Positions 7,114 to 15,480 are shown, counted from the stretch's first letter. The stretch is 32,324 bases of DNA from UBA8337 sp965662725 (GCA_965662725.1 CBFIIT010000016.1:1-32324); one strand, 5' to 3'. The notes: generated from the sequence alone by a model not told the origin. Numbers and translations are program-made.

Positions 7114-7758
7114 ATGCTGAACGACACTATTCATCATTTGGCTTTACCCGAAACGCTCGCCTTATCGGTTCGTCGGGCGCAGCAATTCACCACTGAAATT
7201 GTTACCGCCGCATCAGGCTTTGAAATTCGCAATGCGCGGCGCGCCATGGCGCGGCGTCACTATGTGCTGGAAAGCGGCCCGATTGCCCTGTCCGAAGGGC
7301 AAAAATTATCGGCATTTTTTGATGCAAGACACGGGCGGCAATATGGCTTTCTATTGCGCGATTGGATGGATGCGCATACCGGCTTGGATGCACCGATGCC
7401 AGATGATGAGACGCTTTTGCCGCTGTCGGGCGCAGATAATTGTTTTGCCTTGATTAAAACCTATCGCGCGCAATCGGGCGATGTGCAGCGCCGCATTTTC
7501 AAACCGCGTCGCGACGGCTTTCAATTATCGGCCAATGGGCGCGTGTTGAAAATGGATATAGATTATAGGCTGGATGAGGTGCGCGGATGCGTGACGCTTT
7601 CCGACAATAGCGATAATGCGGACAGTCTATCGGCCGGCTTTTATTTTGATACGCCGGTGCGCTTTGATAGCGATCGCTTGGAAATCGAACGGTTGGAGGG
7701 CGATATGGTGCGCGTTCGTTCTGTGCCGATTATCGAATTAATGCTCGCCGATGCGTAA
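7114..7758 (+). CDS. g12: GTA g12, distal tail protein (DUF2460)
   Basis: A 214-residue DUF2460-family protein that forms the ring at the tip of the tail tube. Family marks are the early AQQFTTEIVTAASGFEIRNA and ARRHYVLESGPIALSEGQ stretches, the FFDARHGRQYGFLLRDWMD block near 68-86, and the ALIKTYRAQSGDVQRRIFKP block that follows. The C-terminal half is strand-rich and ends in VRSVPIIELMLADA. It begins six bases after the g11 stop with no strong ribosome site, and overlaps g13 by eight bases. Length matches RcGTA g12. Confidence 0.93.
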   Translation: MLNDTIHHLALPETLALSVRRAQQFTTEIVTAASGFEIRNARRAMARRHYVLESGPIALSEGQKLSAFFDARHGRQYGFLLRDWMDAHTGLDAPMPDDETLLPLSGADNCFALIKTYRAQSGDVQRRIFKPRRDGFQLSANGRVLKMDIDYRLDEVRGCVTLSDNSDNADSLSAGFYFDTPVRFDSDRLEIERLEGDMVRVRSVPIIELMLADA

Positions 7759-8596
7759 TCTCCCCGCCTTGTTTTCGCGTCGTCTGACAAATGGCGTAAC
7801 AAGTTTTTGTTATTGCTGGCGCATCACCCGCCGTGATGGCGTGGTGCTTGGGTTGACTGATCATGATGCGAAGCTGGTATTTGATGATACCGAGTTTTAT
7901 GCTGAGGCGGGGCTTTCCATTTCTGCCATTGATATGCGGCTTGGTTTGCATGTGCCACGCCCAAGTATTGACGGGGCGATAAATTCACACCGCCTCAGTG
8001 ATGCGGATTTGGCGCAAGGGCGGTTTGACCATGCGCAGTTTGAGCTGTGGCTGGTTGATTGGCAGGCGGCTGACAGTCGCTTGCTTCTTTTGGTCGGGCA
8101 TTTCGGGCAAGTGCAGCGCAACGGCAACCGCTTTCAGGTCAGCCTTGAGCATCATGCTGCGATGCTTCGACAAAATCGTGGGAGGATATATCAGAAAAAC
8201 TGCGACGCCGCTTTGGGTGATGATAGATGCCGCGCCGATATTGCCGCCTCGCCGTTTCGCTATCAGGTTGAAATCAAGTCGATTCAGGCGGCGGAAATGC
8301 AAATAAGCGGCGGCGGCGGCGAAGCTGATGATTGGTTCGCGCATGGGCATATTATTTTTAATGATGACAGGAAATATCTTATCCGCAGCGACCGAAAAAC
8401 GACATCCGGGCGGCTTGTGCATTTATGGCAAGAAGCGCCGCGCGATTTAACCGCCGGTGACGATGCAACGCTGGTGGCGGGGTGCAATAAGAGCATGACC
8501 GCCTGTCGTGATAAATTTTCCAATGCGATTAATTTTCAGGGCTTTCCCGATTTGTCCGATGATGCGGTGCTGATAAATATCGGAGCCGGTGAATGA
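7751..8596 (+). CDS. g13: GTA g13, tail hub protein (DUF2163) with four-Cys site
   Basis: A 281-residue DUF2163 plus BR0599-type protein, the trimeric hub at the base of the tail. The start (RRLTNGVTSFCYCWRITRRD, GLTDHDAKL) and end (CNKSMTACRDKFSNAINFQG, FPDLSDD) are typical. In RcGTA and lambda gpL-like hubs, four cysteines hold an iron-sulfur cluster. Here C151, C160, C245 and C252 are the matching candidates, in NCDAALGDDRC and GCNKSMTAC. An insertion rich in glycine lies at 186-190. It overlaps g12 by eight bases and g14 by an ATGA. Cluster binding itself is inferred from the family. Confidence 0.93.
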   Translation: MRNLPALFSRRLTNGVTSFCYCWRITRRDGVVLGLTDHDAKLVFDDTEFYAEAGLSISAIDMRLGLHVPRPSIDGAINSHRLSDADLAQGRFDHAQFELWLVDWQAADSRLLLLVGHFGQVQRNGNRFQVSLEHHAAMLRQNRGRIYQKNCDAALGDDRCRADIAASPFRYQVEIKSIQAAEMQISGGGGEADDWFAHGHIIFNDDRKYLIRSDRKTTSGRLVHLWQEAPRDLTAGDDATLVAGCNKSMTACRDKFSNAINFQGFPDLSDDAVLINIGAGE

Positions 8597-9033
8597 GCCA
8601 AATATCCGTCGCGCGCATTGTCGCTGAAGCGCGAAGCTGGTGCGGCACGCCCTATGCGCATCAGGCATCGCTCAAACATATCGGTGCCGATTGTCTGGGG
8701 CTGGTGCGCGGCGTCTATGCTGCCCTTTACCGACAATCTCCGCAGCCGCCGGCTTACGCGCCTTTCGCAGTGCGCGGCGAACCGGAGCTTTTATTGGATG
8801 CGGCACAGCATTATTTGATAGCGACCGAAAAGCCGATAGCGGCGGGACAGGTTTTACTGTTTCGCATGCGGCGCAATTTGCCGATCCGTCATGCGGCGAT
8901 TTCTACAAGCCCTCAAAAAATGGTGCACGCAATGAGTGGCGGCACAATATGCGAGGTCGATATGAACGGCTGGTGGTGTCGCCATTGCGTCGCCCGCTTC
9001 GTTTTTCCTGACCCGGATGGTTGCGATGAGTGA
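8593..9033 (+). CDS. g14: GTA g14, NlpC/P60-family cell wall peptidase
   Basis: A 146-residue tail-tip peptidase thought to open the peptidoglycan of the recipient cell during DNA delivery. The NlpC/P60 marks are present: W16-C-G-T-P-Y (near 16-21), the catalytic cysteine C34 in GADCLGLVRG, the histidine H100 in IRHAAI, and a third polar residue H112 in VHAMSG. The domain is intact, so the particle should keep its wall-degrading function. ATGA overlap with the hub gene, and an overlap of up to 17 bases with the megatron gene depending on its start. The order hub-peptidase-megatron is as in RcGTA. Confidence 0.95.
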   Translation: MSQISVARIVAEARSWCGTPYAHQASLKHIGADCLGLVRGVYAALYRQSPQPPAYAPFAVRGEPELLLDAAQHYLIATEKPIAAGQVLLFRMRRNLPIRHAAISTSPQKMVHAMSGGTICEVDMNGWWCRHCVARFVFPDPDGCDE

Positions 9034-12000
9034 TTTATCCTTTTCCGGCGATGGCGGCGGCGGTGGCGGTTTTGATTGGGTGCAATTGGCAGTCAATCTG
9101 GCCGCCTTATCGGAGGATGCCGATGCGCCGCAGCGCGAGCGCGGTCGTTTATCCGGTCTGCAATTACTGACCGCGCGGCCCGGGCAACCGATAACCCGTC
9201 TGTTCGGGCGCATGCGCATTGGCGGGCAGATTATTTGGCGTGGCGCGGTGCGCGAACATATTAGCGAAACCGGCGGCGATGGAGGCGATAAGGGCGGCGG
9301 TTCCGAAACCGCGCGTGAAAAGCACTATCGCTATACAATGCATGTCGCGATTGGTTTGTGCGAAGGGCCGATTTCGCGCATTGGCCGCATCTGGGCTGAC
9401 GGGCAATTGCTGGACAGCACGGCGCTTGACTATCAATTGTATCGTGGCGAAGAAAATGCTCAACCCGATCCACTTATCAAAGCGGCGCGTGGTGCGGATG
9501 CCACACCGGCATTTCGCGGTCTGGCTTATATCATGCTGCGCGATTTCGACCTGTCTACTTTCGGCAATCGAGTGCCGCAATTCAGCTTTGAGGTTTTTCG
9601 ACCTGTCGGCGATGATGCGATTAAACCGAAAGCCATGTGCCTGCTGCCGGGGGCCAATGAGTTCGCTTATCATCCGGAGCCGCATATTCGTTATCTTGGG
9701 CCGGGCCGGGCAGTCGGTGAAAACCTGTCCAGCCAAGCCAGCCGTAGCGATTGGGATATATCACTGGATCATTTGCAAGAAGTGCATGAACAGTGTCGCG
9801 CGGCGGCTTTGGTGGTCAGTTGGTTTGGCACTGACTTGCGAGCTGATAAATGTCGTTTGCTGCCGAAAGTCGATAATAAAATTAAGCAGACCTTGCCGCA
9901 TGGATGGTCTGTTGCCGACCTTTCGCGCGACGCTGCCGAGCAAGTCAGCTTGGTAGACGGGCGACCATCTTTTGGCGGTACGCCATCCGACCATGCGGTT
10001 ATCGCCGCGATAAAGGATCTTGATCAACGCGGGCTGAAAGTGACCTTCTGTCCTTTCATTATGATGGATATTGCGGCTGATAATAATCTGCCGGACCCCT
10101 ATGGCGCGATGCAACAAGCCGCCTATCCATGGCGTGGCCGCATTACCGCCGACCGCCCGCCCGAGCAGCATGGCAAGCCGCTCAGCAAGCGCGCTTTAAA
10201 GGCCATATTCGATAATTTCTTTGACGGGCATCGCCTCTATGCCCTGCGCGGCATGATTTTACATTATGCGCGCTTATGCGCCGAAGCGGGCGGGGTAGAG
10301 GCTTTCCTCATCGGTTCTGAATTGCGCGAATTGAGCCGCCTGTGCGACCGACAGGGCCGTTATGAATTTGCCAATAGATTAAAGCTTTTGGCAGCAGAGG
10401 TGCGGGCAATTTTACCTGACGCGAAAATTTCCTATGCCGCCGATTGGAGCGAGTATGGCGCGCATGTTTCGGCTTCCCAACATATCGGCTTTCCATTGGA
10501 TAATTTCTGGGGCGATGAGAATTGCGATTTTATCGGCATTGATAATTATTTGCCCCTTGCCGATTGGCGCGACGGCCCCGACCATGAAGATGCAAAAAAA
10601 ACGGCTGAGATTTATCGACAAGATTATTTGCAAAACAATATACGCGGCGGCGAATATTTTGATTGGTATTATAAAAGCCAAGCCGACCGCAAAGCGCAAA
10701 AGCGCACAAATATAAGCGGCGAGGCGGCATGGCGGTTTCGCGCCAAAGATATTCAGGGATGGTGGGAACATGAACACCGGCCGCAGCGCAATGGCATGCG
10801 GAAAGCGGCAACGCCATGGCGTCCGAAGTCAAAGCCGATTTGGTTTACCGAGCTTGGTTGTCCGGCGATTGATAAAGGTGCCAATCAGCCAAATGTTTTT
10901 CCTGATACACGCTCCAGCGAAGGCGGCCGGCCGCATTTTTCAGACGGCACGCGCGATGATGCCATGCAGCGTGCTTTCTTGAATGCGGTGCAACGGTTTT
11001 ACGAAACACCACAGCAAAATCCCTATGGCACCTACGGCGCGCCGATGGTTGATGCGGGGCGGATATTTTATTGGGCTTGGGATGCGCGGCCTTATCCGGC
11101 TTTCCCGTTTCGTCTCGACTTATGGAGTGATGGCGGTAATTGGCATAATGGCCATTGGTTGAACGGGCGCGATGCCAGCGCGCCATTGGCTGCTTTGATG
11201 AGTGCGATTGCTGCGCCGCTTCGCCCGCAAGCGGAAAACCTTATCGGCCAAGTGGAAGGCTATGCACTGCGCGCGACAGCGCCGCCGCATCAAGAATTGC
11301 TGCCCTTGCTGACCGCCTTTGGCGTCGATGGGTTGGTGGGAACCAGTCGCCTAAGATTGCGCGGGCGGCGCAATCGTCCGGTGATTGATGTGGCGGCGGA
11401 CGATATTCTTCTGGGCGGTGAGGGGCGCAGTTCTTTGACCCGTATTTTGGCCGCGCCGGATAAAGTTCTCAATCGCTTTGATCTGTTCTTCCTGGATGCT
11501 GATGGCGATTATGGCAGCAGTCATGTCAGCGCTCGTTTTGACGGCGGCGACAGGCCGGTCGCGCGGCTCGATGTGCCGGTTGCGATGGGGCAAAAGCAGG
11601 CGCGTGGGTTGGCACGCTATTTACTGCATGCGGCGCGCGGCGAAACCGAAACCATATCCATGCGCTTGCCGCCTTCTTATCTGGCATTGGAGCCGGGCGA
11701 TATTATTCGCTTTGATAATGTGCATTGGCAAATCACTGAAGTGACGCTTGGCGATGTGGTTGAATTGACGGCGCGTCGCTTTCAAGCACATTTATTTTCC
11801 GGTGCGCTGGCCGAAGATGGGGATGACACGAATAGGGCCGGAGACACGGGTTTCACAACTGTCGGTCATATTGCGCGGCCCGAATTGCGGGTGATTGATT
11901 TGCCACAACCGGCGCGGCGTTTTATGCGGAGTTCCTCCAATGCGCCGCTTTTGGCGGCTTTTGCCGCGCCATGGCCGCAAGCCGTGCGATTGCATCAATC

Positions 12001-12838
12001 GGCAGCGCCGCCGGTGCTTTTGGATGCGCCCAGCATTATCGGCGAGACTTTATCGACGCTTGCCGCCGGGCCGGTCGGACGTTGGGATAGGGGAAGCGGG
12101 TTTGAGCTTGAGCTTTATGGCGGCAGTCTCGCCGCCTTGCCGGAAAGCGAGGTGCTGGCCGGTGGCAATCGGCTTGCGGTGGAAACAGCGATCGGTTGGG
12201 AAGTCATTCAATTTGCCAATGCCGAGCTCATCGGTGAACGCCGCTATCGATTGAGCGATTTATTGCGCGGCCAATTTGGCAGCGATGATGCGCAAGTAGC
12301 GCAATTGGCGGCCGGTGCGGCTTGCATTTTGTTGGGCGCGGCGCAACAGCCAATGGCTGCACAGCTCGGACAATTGCCATCCTCAATGCAAATACATTAT
12401 GGCCCGCCCAACCTGCCGACAGATAGCTATGGCTGGCAAACGATAAATTATCGCCTGCAAAGGCGGGCGCTTATGTGCCTGTCGCCGGTGCATGCCAAGA
12501 TAAGCTGGCCGCAGGGGGTTAACGCCGATTGGGAAATTACTTGGACGCGGCGAAGCCGCATTGATGGCGATGATTTTGATGCGCCGGATATAATGCTGGG
12601 CGAAGCGCGGCAGGCCTATGCGCTGGCGCTGATGGGAGATGCCAAGGGCCAAGAAGAAACCATCACTGATTGGATGGAAACGACGCCGCGCACGAAGCTC
12701 AGCAAAGAATTCAGAGCGACCCATAGCGTGGCTTTTGACGGCTCACAAAAATGTCGATTGCGAATTGCCCAGTTGAATGATCGCAATCAGGCGGGGGCAC
12801 CGCTTTATCTGACGCTCACCCATGCCAAGAGAAATTGA
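9026..12838 (+). CDS. g15: GTA g15, megatron tail-fibre/baseplate protein
   Basis: The largest gene of the cluster, about 1270 residues, forming the tail-tip baseplate. It has the GTA_TIM TIM-barrel-like domain and a phage-tail_3 type C-terminal region. Numbered from the ATG at 9017, recognisable parts are KVTFCPFIMMDIAADNNLPD near 338-357, IGIDNYLPLADWRDGPDHED near 505-524, and IWFTELGCPAIDKGANQPNV near 609-628. Further on is YLALEPGDIIRFDN, near 888-901. The N-terminal part has a glycine-rich stretch (residues 13-18) and a strand-rich tail domain (RPGQPITRLFGRMRIGGQII). ATG 9017 and ATG 9026 are both possible; I chose the second because the homologues usually begin close to it. No frameshift was seen. 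Confidence 0.95.
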   Translation: MSDLSFSGDGGGGGGFDWVQLAVNLAALSEDADAPQRERGRLSGLQLLTARPGQPITRLFGRMRIGGQIIWRGAVREHISETGGDGGDKGGGSETAREKHYRYTMHVAIGLCEGPISRIGRIWADGQLLDSTALDYQLYRGEENAQPDPLIKAARGADATPAFRGLAYIMLRDFDLSTFGNRVPQFSFEVFRPVGDDAIKPKAMCLLPGANEFAYHPEPHIRYLGPGRAVGENLSSQASRSDWDISLDHLQEVHEQCRAAALVVSWFGTDLRADKCRLLPKVDNKIKQTLPHGWSVADLSRDAAEQVSLVDGRPSFGGTPSDHAVIAAIKDLDQRGLKVTFCPFIMMDIAADNNLPDPYGAMQQAAYPWRGRITADRPPEQHGKPLSKRALKAIFDNFFDGHRLYALRGMILHYARLCAEAGGVEAFLIGSELRELSRLCDRQGRYEFANRLKLLAAEVRAILPDAKISYAADWSEYGAHVSASQHIGFPLDNFWGDENCDFIGIDNYLPLADWRDGPDHEDAKKTAEIYRQDYLQNNIRGGEYFDWYYKSQADRKAQKRTNISGEAAWRFRAKDIQGWWEHEHRPQRNGMRKAATPWRPKSKPIWFTELGCPAIDKGANQPNVFPDTRSSEGGRPHFSDGTRDDAMQRAFLNAVQRFYETPQQNPYGTYGAPMVDAGRIFYWAWDARPYPAFPFRLDLWSDGGNWHNGHWLNGRDASAPLAALMSAIAAPLRPQAENLIGQVEGYALRATAPPHQELLPLLTAFGVDGLVGTSRLRLRGRRNRPVIDVAADDILLGGEGRSSLTRILAAPDKVLNRFDLFFLDADGDYGSSHVSARFDGGDRPVARLDVPVAMGQKQARGLARYLLHAARGETETISMRLPPSYLALEPGDIIRFDNVHWQITEVTLGDVVELTARRFQAHLFSGALAEDGDDTNRAGDTGFTTVGHIARPELRVIDLPQPARRFMRSSSNAPLLAAFAAPWPQAVRLHQSAAPPVLLDAPSIIGETLSTLAAGPVGRWDRGSGFELELYGGSLAALPESEVLAGGNRLAVETAIGWEVIQFANAELIGERRYRLSDLLRGQFGSDDAQVAQLAAGAACILLGAAQQPMAAQLGQLPSSMQIHYGPPNLPTDSYGWQTINYRLQRRALMCLSPVHAKISWPQGVNADWEITWTRRSRIDGDDFDAPDIMLGEARQAYALALMGDAKGQEETITDWMETTPRTKLSKEFRATHSVAFDGSQKCRLRIAQLNDRNQAGAPLYLTLTHAKRN

Positions 12839-12846
12839 GGATAATT

Positions 12847-13551
12847 ATGGATAATTCAAAAACCCCGCATCTGGCACTTGATTATCTAATGCCCGAACAG
12901 GCGCAAAAACACGTGACAATAAATGAAGCGCTGCGGCGGCTTGACGGGCTGGTGCATATCAGCATCAAAAATAAAACCACAAGCGTGCCGCCGGAAAATG
13001 CGGCGCATGGTGATCGTTATTTGATTGGCAAAAATGCTGAAGCGGCGTGGCAAATGCATGATGGCAAGCTGGCCTTATATGAGGATGGTGGTTGGGCATT
13101 TATCGCGCCGCAAGCCGGGTGGATGGTGTGGGATGAAAGCACCGAAGCGGTCTCAATATTTAACGGTCATGCGTGGCAGGCCATAAACAGGTCTGCGCCG
13201 CCGCTTTTCACTTCTGAGCAAGCTGTGTTTGAACCGGCACGTTCTTCCGGCGAGCTGAAAATCCCATCCCACATCACGCTGCTGGGCGTTACCGCGCAAG
13301 TTTTGGAGGCTATAACCGGCCCACAGTCTTGGCAATTGGGTGTAGAAAACGGCCTTAACCGTTTCGGTTCCGATTTGCCTTTGGCTGAAAATAGCGCGAT
13401 ACGCGGCCCCGCAGACCCGCCGCAAGTATATTGGCATGAAGAAGCAATTACCCTGACCCCGAAGCGCGGCGCATTTCAAAGCGGGCGAATTGCTATTGCC
13501 ATTCACTATATTCGCTTACCTCTCCCCGATATCACCCCGCCATCATCGTGA
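12847..13551 (+). CDS. GTA-linked DUF2793 protein
   Basis: A 234-residue DUF2793 protein. The N-terminal segment reads LALDYLMPEQAQKHVTINEA, LRRLDGLVHISIKNK, then PPENAAHGDRYLIGKNAEAAW and GWAFIAPQAGWMVWDESTE, the repeating pattern of this domain, which is common at the ends of GTA and phage tail regions. The C-terminal half (about 110-234) is less conserved and could be a receptor- or wall-binding domain; I do not recognise it. A GAGG ribosome site at 12836-12839 supports the ATG at 12847. The TTG at 12835 would overlap g15. Its function is unknown; a tail-tip or fibre role is inferred from the position. Confidence 0.85.
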   Translation: MDNSKTPHLALDYLMPEQAQKHVTINEALRRLDGLVHISIKNKTTSVPPENAAHGDRYLIGKNAEAAWQMHDGKLALYEDGGWAFIAPQAGWMVWDESTEAVSIFNGHAWQAINRSAPPLFTSEQAVFEPARSSGELKIPSHITLLGVTAQVLEAITGPQSWQLGVENGLNRFGSDLPLAENSAIRGPADPPQVYWHEEAITLTPKRGAFQSGRIAIAIHYIRLPLPDITPPSS

Positions 13552-13613
13552 CATTATAGCGCTGGTCTTCTTTTCTAGGCGCGGTTATCTTTACCTGCAC
13601 ATAGGAGGCCAAC

Positions 13614-14309
13614 ATGTCACGACTTACCGAAAATTCCCCCAGCGTCAGCGACGCCATTAATACCCGTTTTTCTTGCCGCGCTTTTCTTGATAAGCCGGTG
13701 GCTGAAGAAGACATTAAATATATTGTCGAAACGGCAGTGCGCTCGCCATCGGGCGGCAATTTGCAGCCGTGGAATGTGCATGTTTTGCAAGGCGAACCGC
13801 GCGACAAGCTGGTCAATTTGGTGGCCGAGAAAGGTCAAGAAAAGCCGATGGGCGAAGGGTCGGAATATCACATTTATCCGCCTGAGCTGAGCGAGCCTTA
13901 TAATGGGCGGCGTTTTGACATTGGCGAGCGCATGTATGAAATCATGGGCGTTGCGCGCGAAGACAAAGCGGCGCGTCTGGCATGGCTGGCCAGTAATTTC
14001 ACTTTTTTCAATGCACCGGTCGGCATGTTCTTTTCGCTCGATAAGCAAATGCAAGAAGGCCAATGGTCGGATATGGGCATGCTCATTCAGACCATGATGC
14101 TGCTGGCGCGCGAGCGCGGCTTGCACACATGCCCGCAAGAAGCCTGGGCGATTTGGGCACCGACGGTGAAAGAATATCTCGGTATTCCCGACAGTCATAT
14201 TTTCTTCTGTGGTTTGGCACTTGGCTATGCTGACCCCGACGCGCCGGTTAATGGCTTGGAAAGCCCGCGCGCGCCAATGGATGAAACCGTCACCTATCTA
14301 GGCTTTTAG
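13614..14309 (+). CDS. Nitroreductase family FMN oxidoreductase
   Basis: A 231-residue flavin-dependent nitroreductase that would use NAD(P)H to reduce quinone- or nitro-type substrates; the natural substrate is unknown. FMN-binding marks are RFSCRAFLDKPV (residues 18-29), AVRSPSGGNLQPWNVHVL (about 41-58) and the late LPGY-like HIFFCGLALGYADPDAPVN stretch. A near-perfect ribosome site AGGAGG lies at 13602-13607, unlike the GTA genes before it. It starts 62 bases after the DUF2793 gene with no clear terminator between. The gap to ccmI is nine bases, so it is probably co-transcribed with the ccm genes. I see no reason to count it as GTA cargo. Confidence 0.92.
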   Translation: MSRLTENSPSVSDAINTRFSCRAFLDKPVAEEDIKYIVETAVRSPSGGNLQPWNVHVLQGEPRDKLVNLVAEKGQEKPMGEGSEYHIYPPELSEPYNGRRFDIGERMYEIMGVAREDKAARLAWLASNFTFFNAPVGMFFSLDKQMQEGQWSDMGMLIQTMMLLARERGLHTCPQEAWAIWAPTVKEYLGIPDSHIFFCGLALGYADPDAPVNGLESPRAPMDETVTYLGF

Positions 14310-14318
14310 GCGCATTTG

Positions 14319-14948
14319 ATGGCGGCTTTTTTCTGGGTCTTGGCGGCACTGCTGGCCAGTGCAATCGGCTATTGGCTGGCGGCGCCGCTTTTACGCGACC
14401 GGCAAAAATCCGTAGCTATGGCGGTTTTGGCTTTTGTTCCTTTGGCGACGCTGGGCGTCTATTTGCTGATAGGCGCGCCGGATGAGCCTGATCGCCCTTT
14501 GGCCCCGCGCATGCAAGGAGAGCTTGAGGATTTGCCGCCGGCGGCCATTTTGGCGCGCTTGGAAATGCAATTGCGCGATACGCCGAATGACCCGAAGGGC
14601 TGGCGGCTCATGGCGCGCTTGCGGATGACGGTCGGTGATTTCCCAAAAGCCGCCGATGCGTGGCAGCGTTTGTTGGAATTGACGCCGCAAGATGTTGAGG
14701 CGCGGGTCGGCTTGGCGCAGGCTTTGATTGAACAAGATGACGGCGTTGTCAGTGCAGCGGCGGTACGGCTGTTGGATGAAGCGTTGCAAATAGCGCCGGA
14801 TAATGGCTCGGCTTTATTTTGGCGCGCCGAAGCGCATGACCAATTGGGTGAAATCGCCGCCGCCAAAACGCTATGGCGGCAATTACGTCAGAAATTACCT
14901 GATGGCGTGCCCTTGGCGCGCGCATTGGATAAGCGCATCGGGCAATAG
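14319..14948 (+). CDS. ccmI: CcmI-like TPR protein of cytochrome c maturation
   Basis: A 209-residue inner-membrane protein that would hold apocytochrome c for heme attachment. Two hydrophobic segments (about 2-24 and 32-52) are followed by a periplasmic TPR-like region (about 70-205) with repeated helices such as GWRLMARLRMTVGDFPKAAD, then AWQRLLELTPQDVEARVGLA. It is much shorter than CcmI of Rhodobacter (over 400 residues), so the TPR part is reduced, but the ordering before ccmE is the rhizobial cycH arrangement. The ATG at 14319 is preferred over the TTG three bases before it. Nine bases after the nitroreductase gene, so likely in the same transcript. Confidence 0.85.
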   Translation: MAAFFWVLAALLASAIGYWLAAPLLRDRQKSVAMAVLAFVPLATLGVYLLIGAPDEPDRPLAPRMQGELEDLPPAAILARLEMQLRDTPNDPKGWRLMARLRMTVGDFPKAADAWQRLLELTPQDVEARVGLAQALIEQDDGVVSAAAVRLLDEALQIAPDNGSALFWRAEAHDQLGEIAAAKTLWRQLRQKLPDGVPLARALDKRIGQ

Positions 14949-14977
14949 CCTGCGGCATTGCGTGCCGTAAAATGGTG

Positions 14978-15006
14978 TGTCAGAGGGCAGGCGCATTGCG
15001 TATAAA
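14978..15006 (+). promoter_or_regulatory. Possible promoter before ccmE
   Basis: A TATAAA at 15001-15006 sits upstream of ccmE with a weak GTGTCA-like -35 near 14977-14982. The 79-base gap between ccmI and ccmE also holds two direct copies of GCATTGCGT (14955-14963 and 14993-15001). This is the only sizeable gap in the ccm run. Pattern evidence only. Confidence 0.25.
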
Positions 15007-15025
15007 GAAAACCGAAAGGGTTTTC
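15007..15025 (+). promoter_or_regulatory. Hairpin at the ccmE ribosome site
   Basis: GAAAACC at 15007-15013 pairs perfectly with GGTTTTC at 15019-15025 around the loop GAAAG. The AAAGGG that would serve as the ribosome site lies in the loop and right arm, three bases before the ATG. Folding would hide part of it, so the hairpin could tune ccmE translation. Inference from sequence alone. Confidence 0.35.
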
Positions 15026-15027
15026 GC

Positions 15028-15480
15028 ATGACACCGAAACAAATCCGATTGACGGCAATAGGCAGCGGCTTGGCGTTTTTGGCGCTGGCGGCGCTGATTG
15101 CGTTAACGGCATTGGAAGACAATATCGTCTTCTTCCGCTCACCGAGCGAATTGGCAGCCAAACCGGCCATGGTCGGCGAAGCGATACGCATAGGCGGTCT
15201 GGTGCGCGAAGGCTCGGTAATAAGAGACGGCTTGCGGGCAGATTTTGAAGTCACGGATTTGGCGCATCATATAAGCGTTTCTTATGAAGGCATGCTGCCT
15301 GATTTATTCCGCGAAGGACAAGGCGTGGTTGCTGAAGGGCGTTTTAATGCCGACGGGCAATTCATCGCCGATACGGTGTTGGCCAAGCATGATGAAACCT
15401 ATATGCCGCCGGAAGTAGCGGCAGCGCTTGAGCAATCGGGCAAGCTCAACCAGCCGCATAAAGGCGGGGACGCACAATGA
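15028..15480 (+). CDS. ccmE: CcmE heme chaperone
   Basis: A 150-residue membrane-anchored periplasmic heme chaperone that receives heme from CcmC/CcmD and passes it to CcmF. The start is the ATG at 15028, giving MTPKQIRLTAIGSGLAFLAL and a transmembrane anchor at about 7-29. The OB-fold domain follows, with FFRSPSEL, IRIGGLVREGSV and FEVTDLAHHISVSYEGMLPD. The heme-binding His is H121 with nearby Y125 in AKHDETYMPPEV, the conserved family signature. The open frame extends upstream to 14977, but that stretch is unlike the family. It shares an ATGA overlap with ccmF. Confidence 0.96.
   Translation: MTPKQIRLTAIGSGLAFLALAALIALTALEDNIVFFRSPSELAAKPAMVGEAIRIGGLVREGSVIRDGLRADFEVTDLAHHISVSYEGMLPDLFREGQGVVAEGRFNADGQFIADTVLAKHDETYMPPEVAAALEQSGKLNQPHKGGDAQ

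Larger units (their letters stand above)
138..13551 (+). mobile_element. RcGTA-type gene transfer agent structural cluster
   Basis: Sixteen co-directional genes follow the RcGTA order from small terminase to megatron, plus a terminal DUF2793 gene. Neighbours are joined by 1-14 base overlaps, or by very short gaps at the portal, distal tail and DUF2793 genes. There is no integrase, repressor, replication or lysis gene, and both flanks are ordinary chromosomal genes, which fits a domesticated GTA better than a prophage. Compared with RcGTA I see no separate g3.5 gene, and g11 is unusually small. All recognised enzymatic motifs (terminase ATPase and nuclease, prohead protease, NlpC/P60) look intact, so the cluster does not look like a decaying remnant. 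Particle production itself is inference. Confidence 0.9.

Noticed and set aside
6772..7758. g11 shortened by a frameshift
   Set aside because: The gap to g12 is only six bases and no other frame between 6775 and 7107 resembles the missing tape-measure parts, so a simple frameshift does not explain the size.
9219..9956. A 245-residue open frame on +
   Set aside because: It lies wholly inside the megatron gene in another frame; its cysteine- and arginine-rich translation looks random, while the megatron frame is clearly conserved.
138..13551. Active prophage rather than a GTA
   Set aside because: No integrase, repressor, replication, holin or endolysin gene and no recognisable att sites; the gene order follows RcGTA closely and both flanks are chromosomal genes.
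13617..14198. A 193-residue open frame on -
   Set aside because: Antisense shadow of the nitroreductase gene; no domain and no ribosome site of its own.
13614..14309. Nitroreductase as a cargo gene of the GTA
   Set aside because: It has its own strong ribosome site, stands nine bases before ccmI, and reads as part of the chromosomal run; nothing ties it to the particle.
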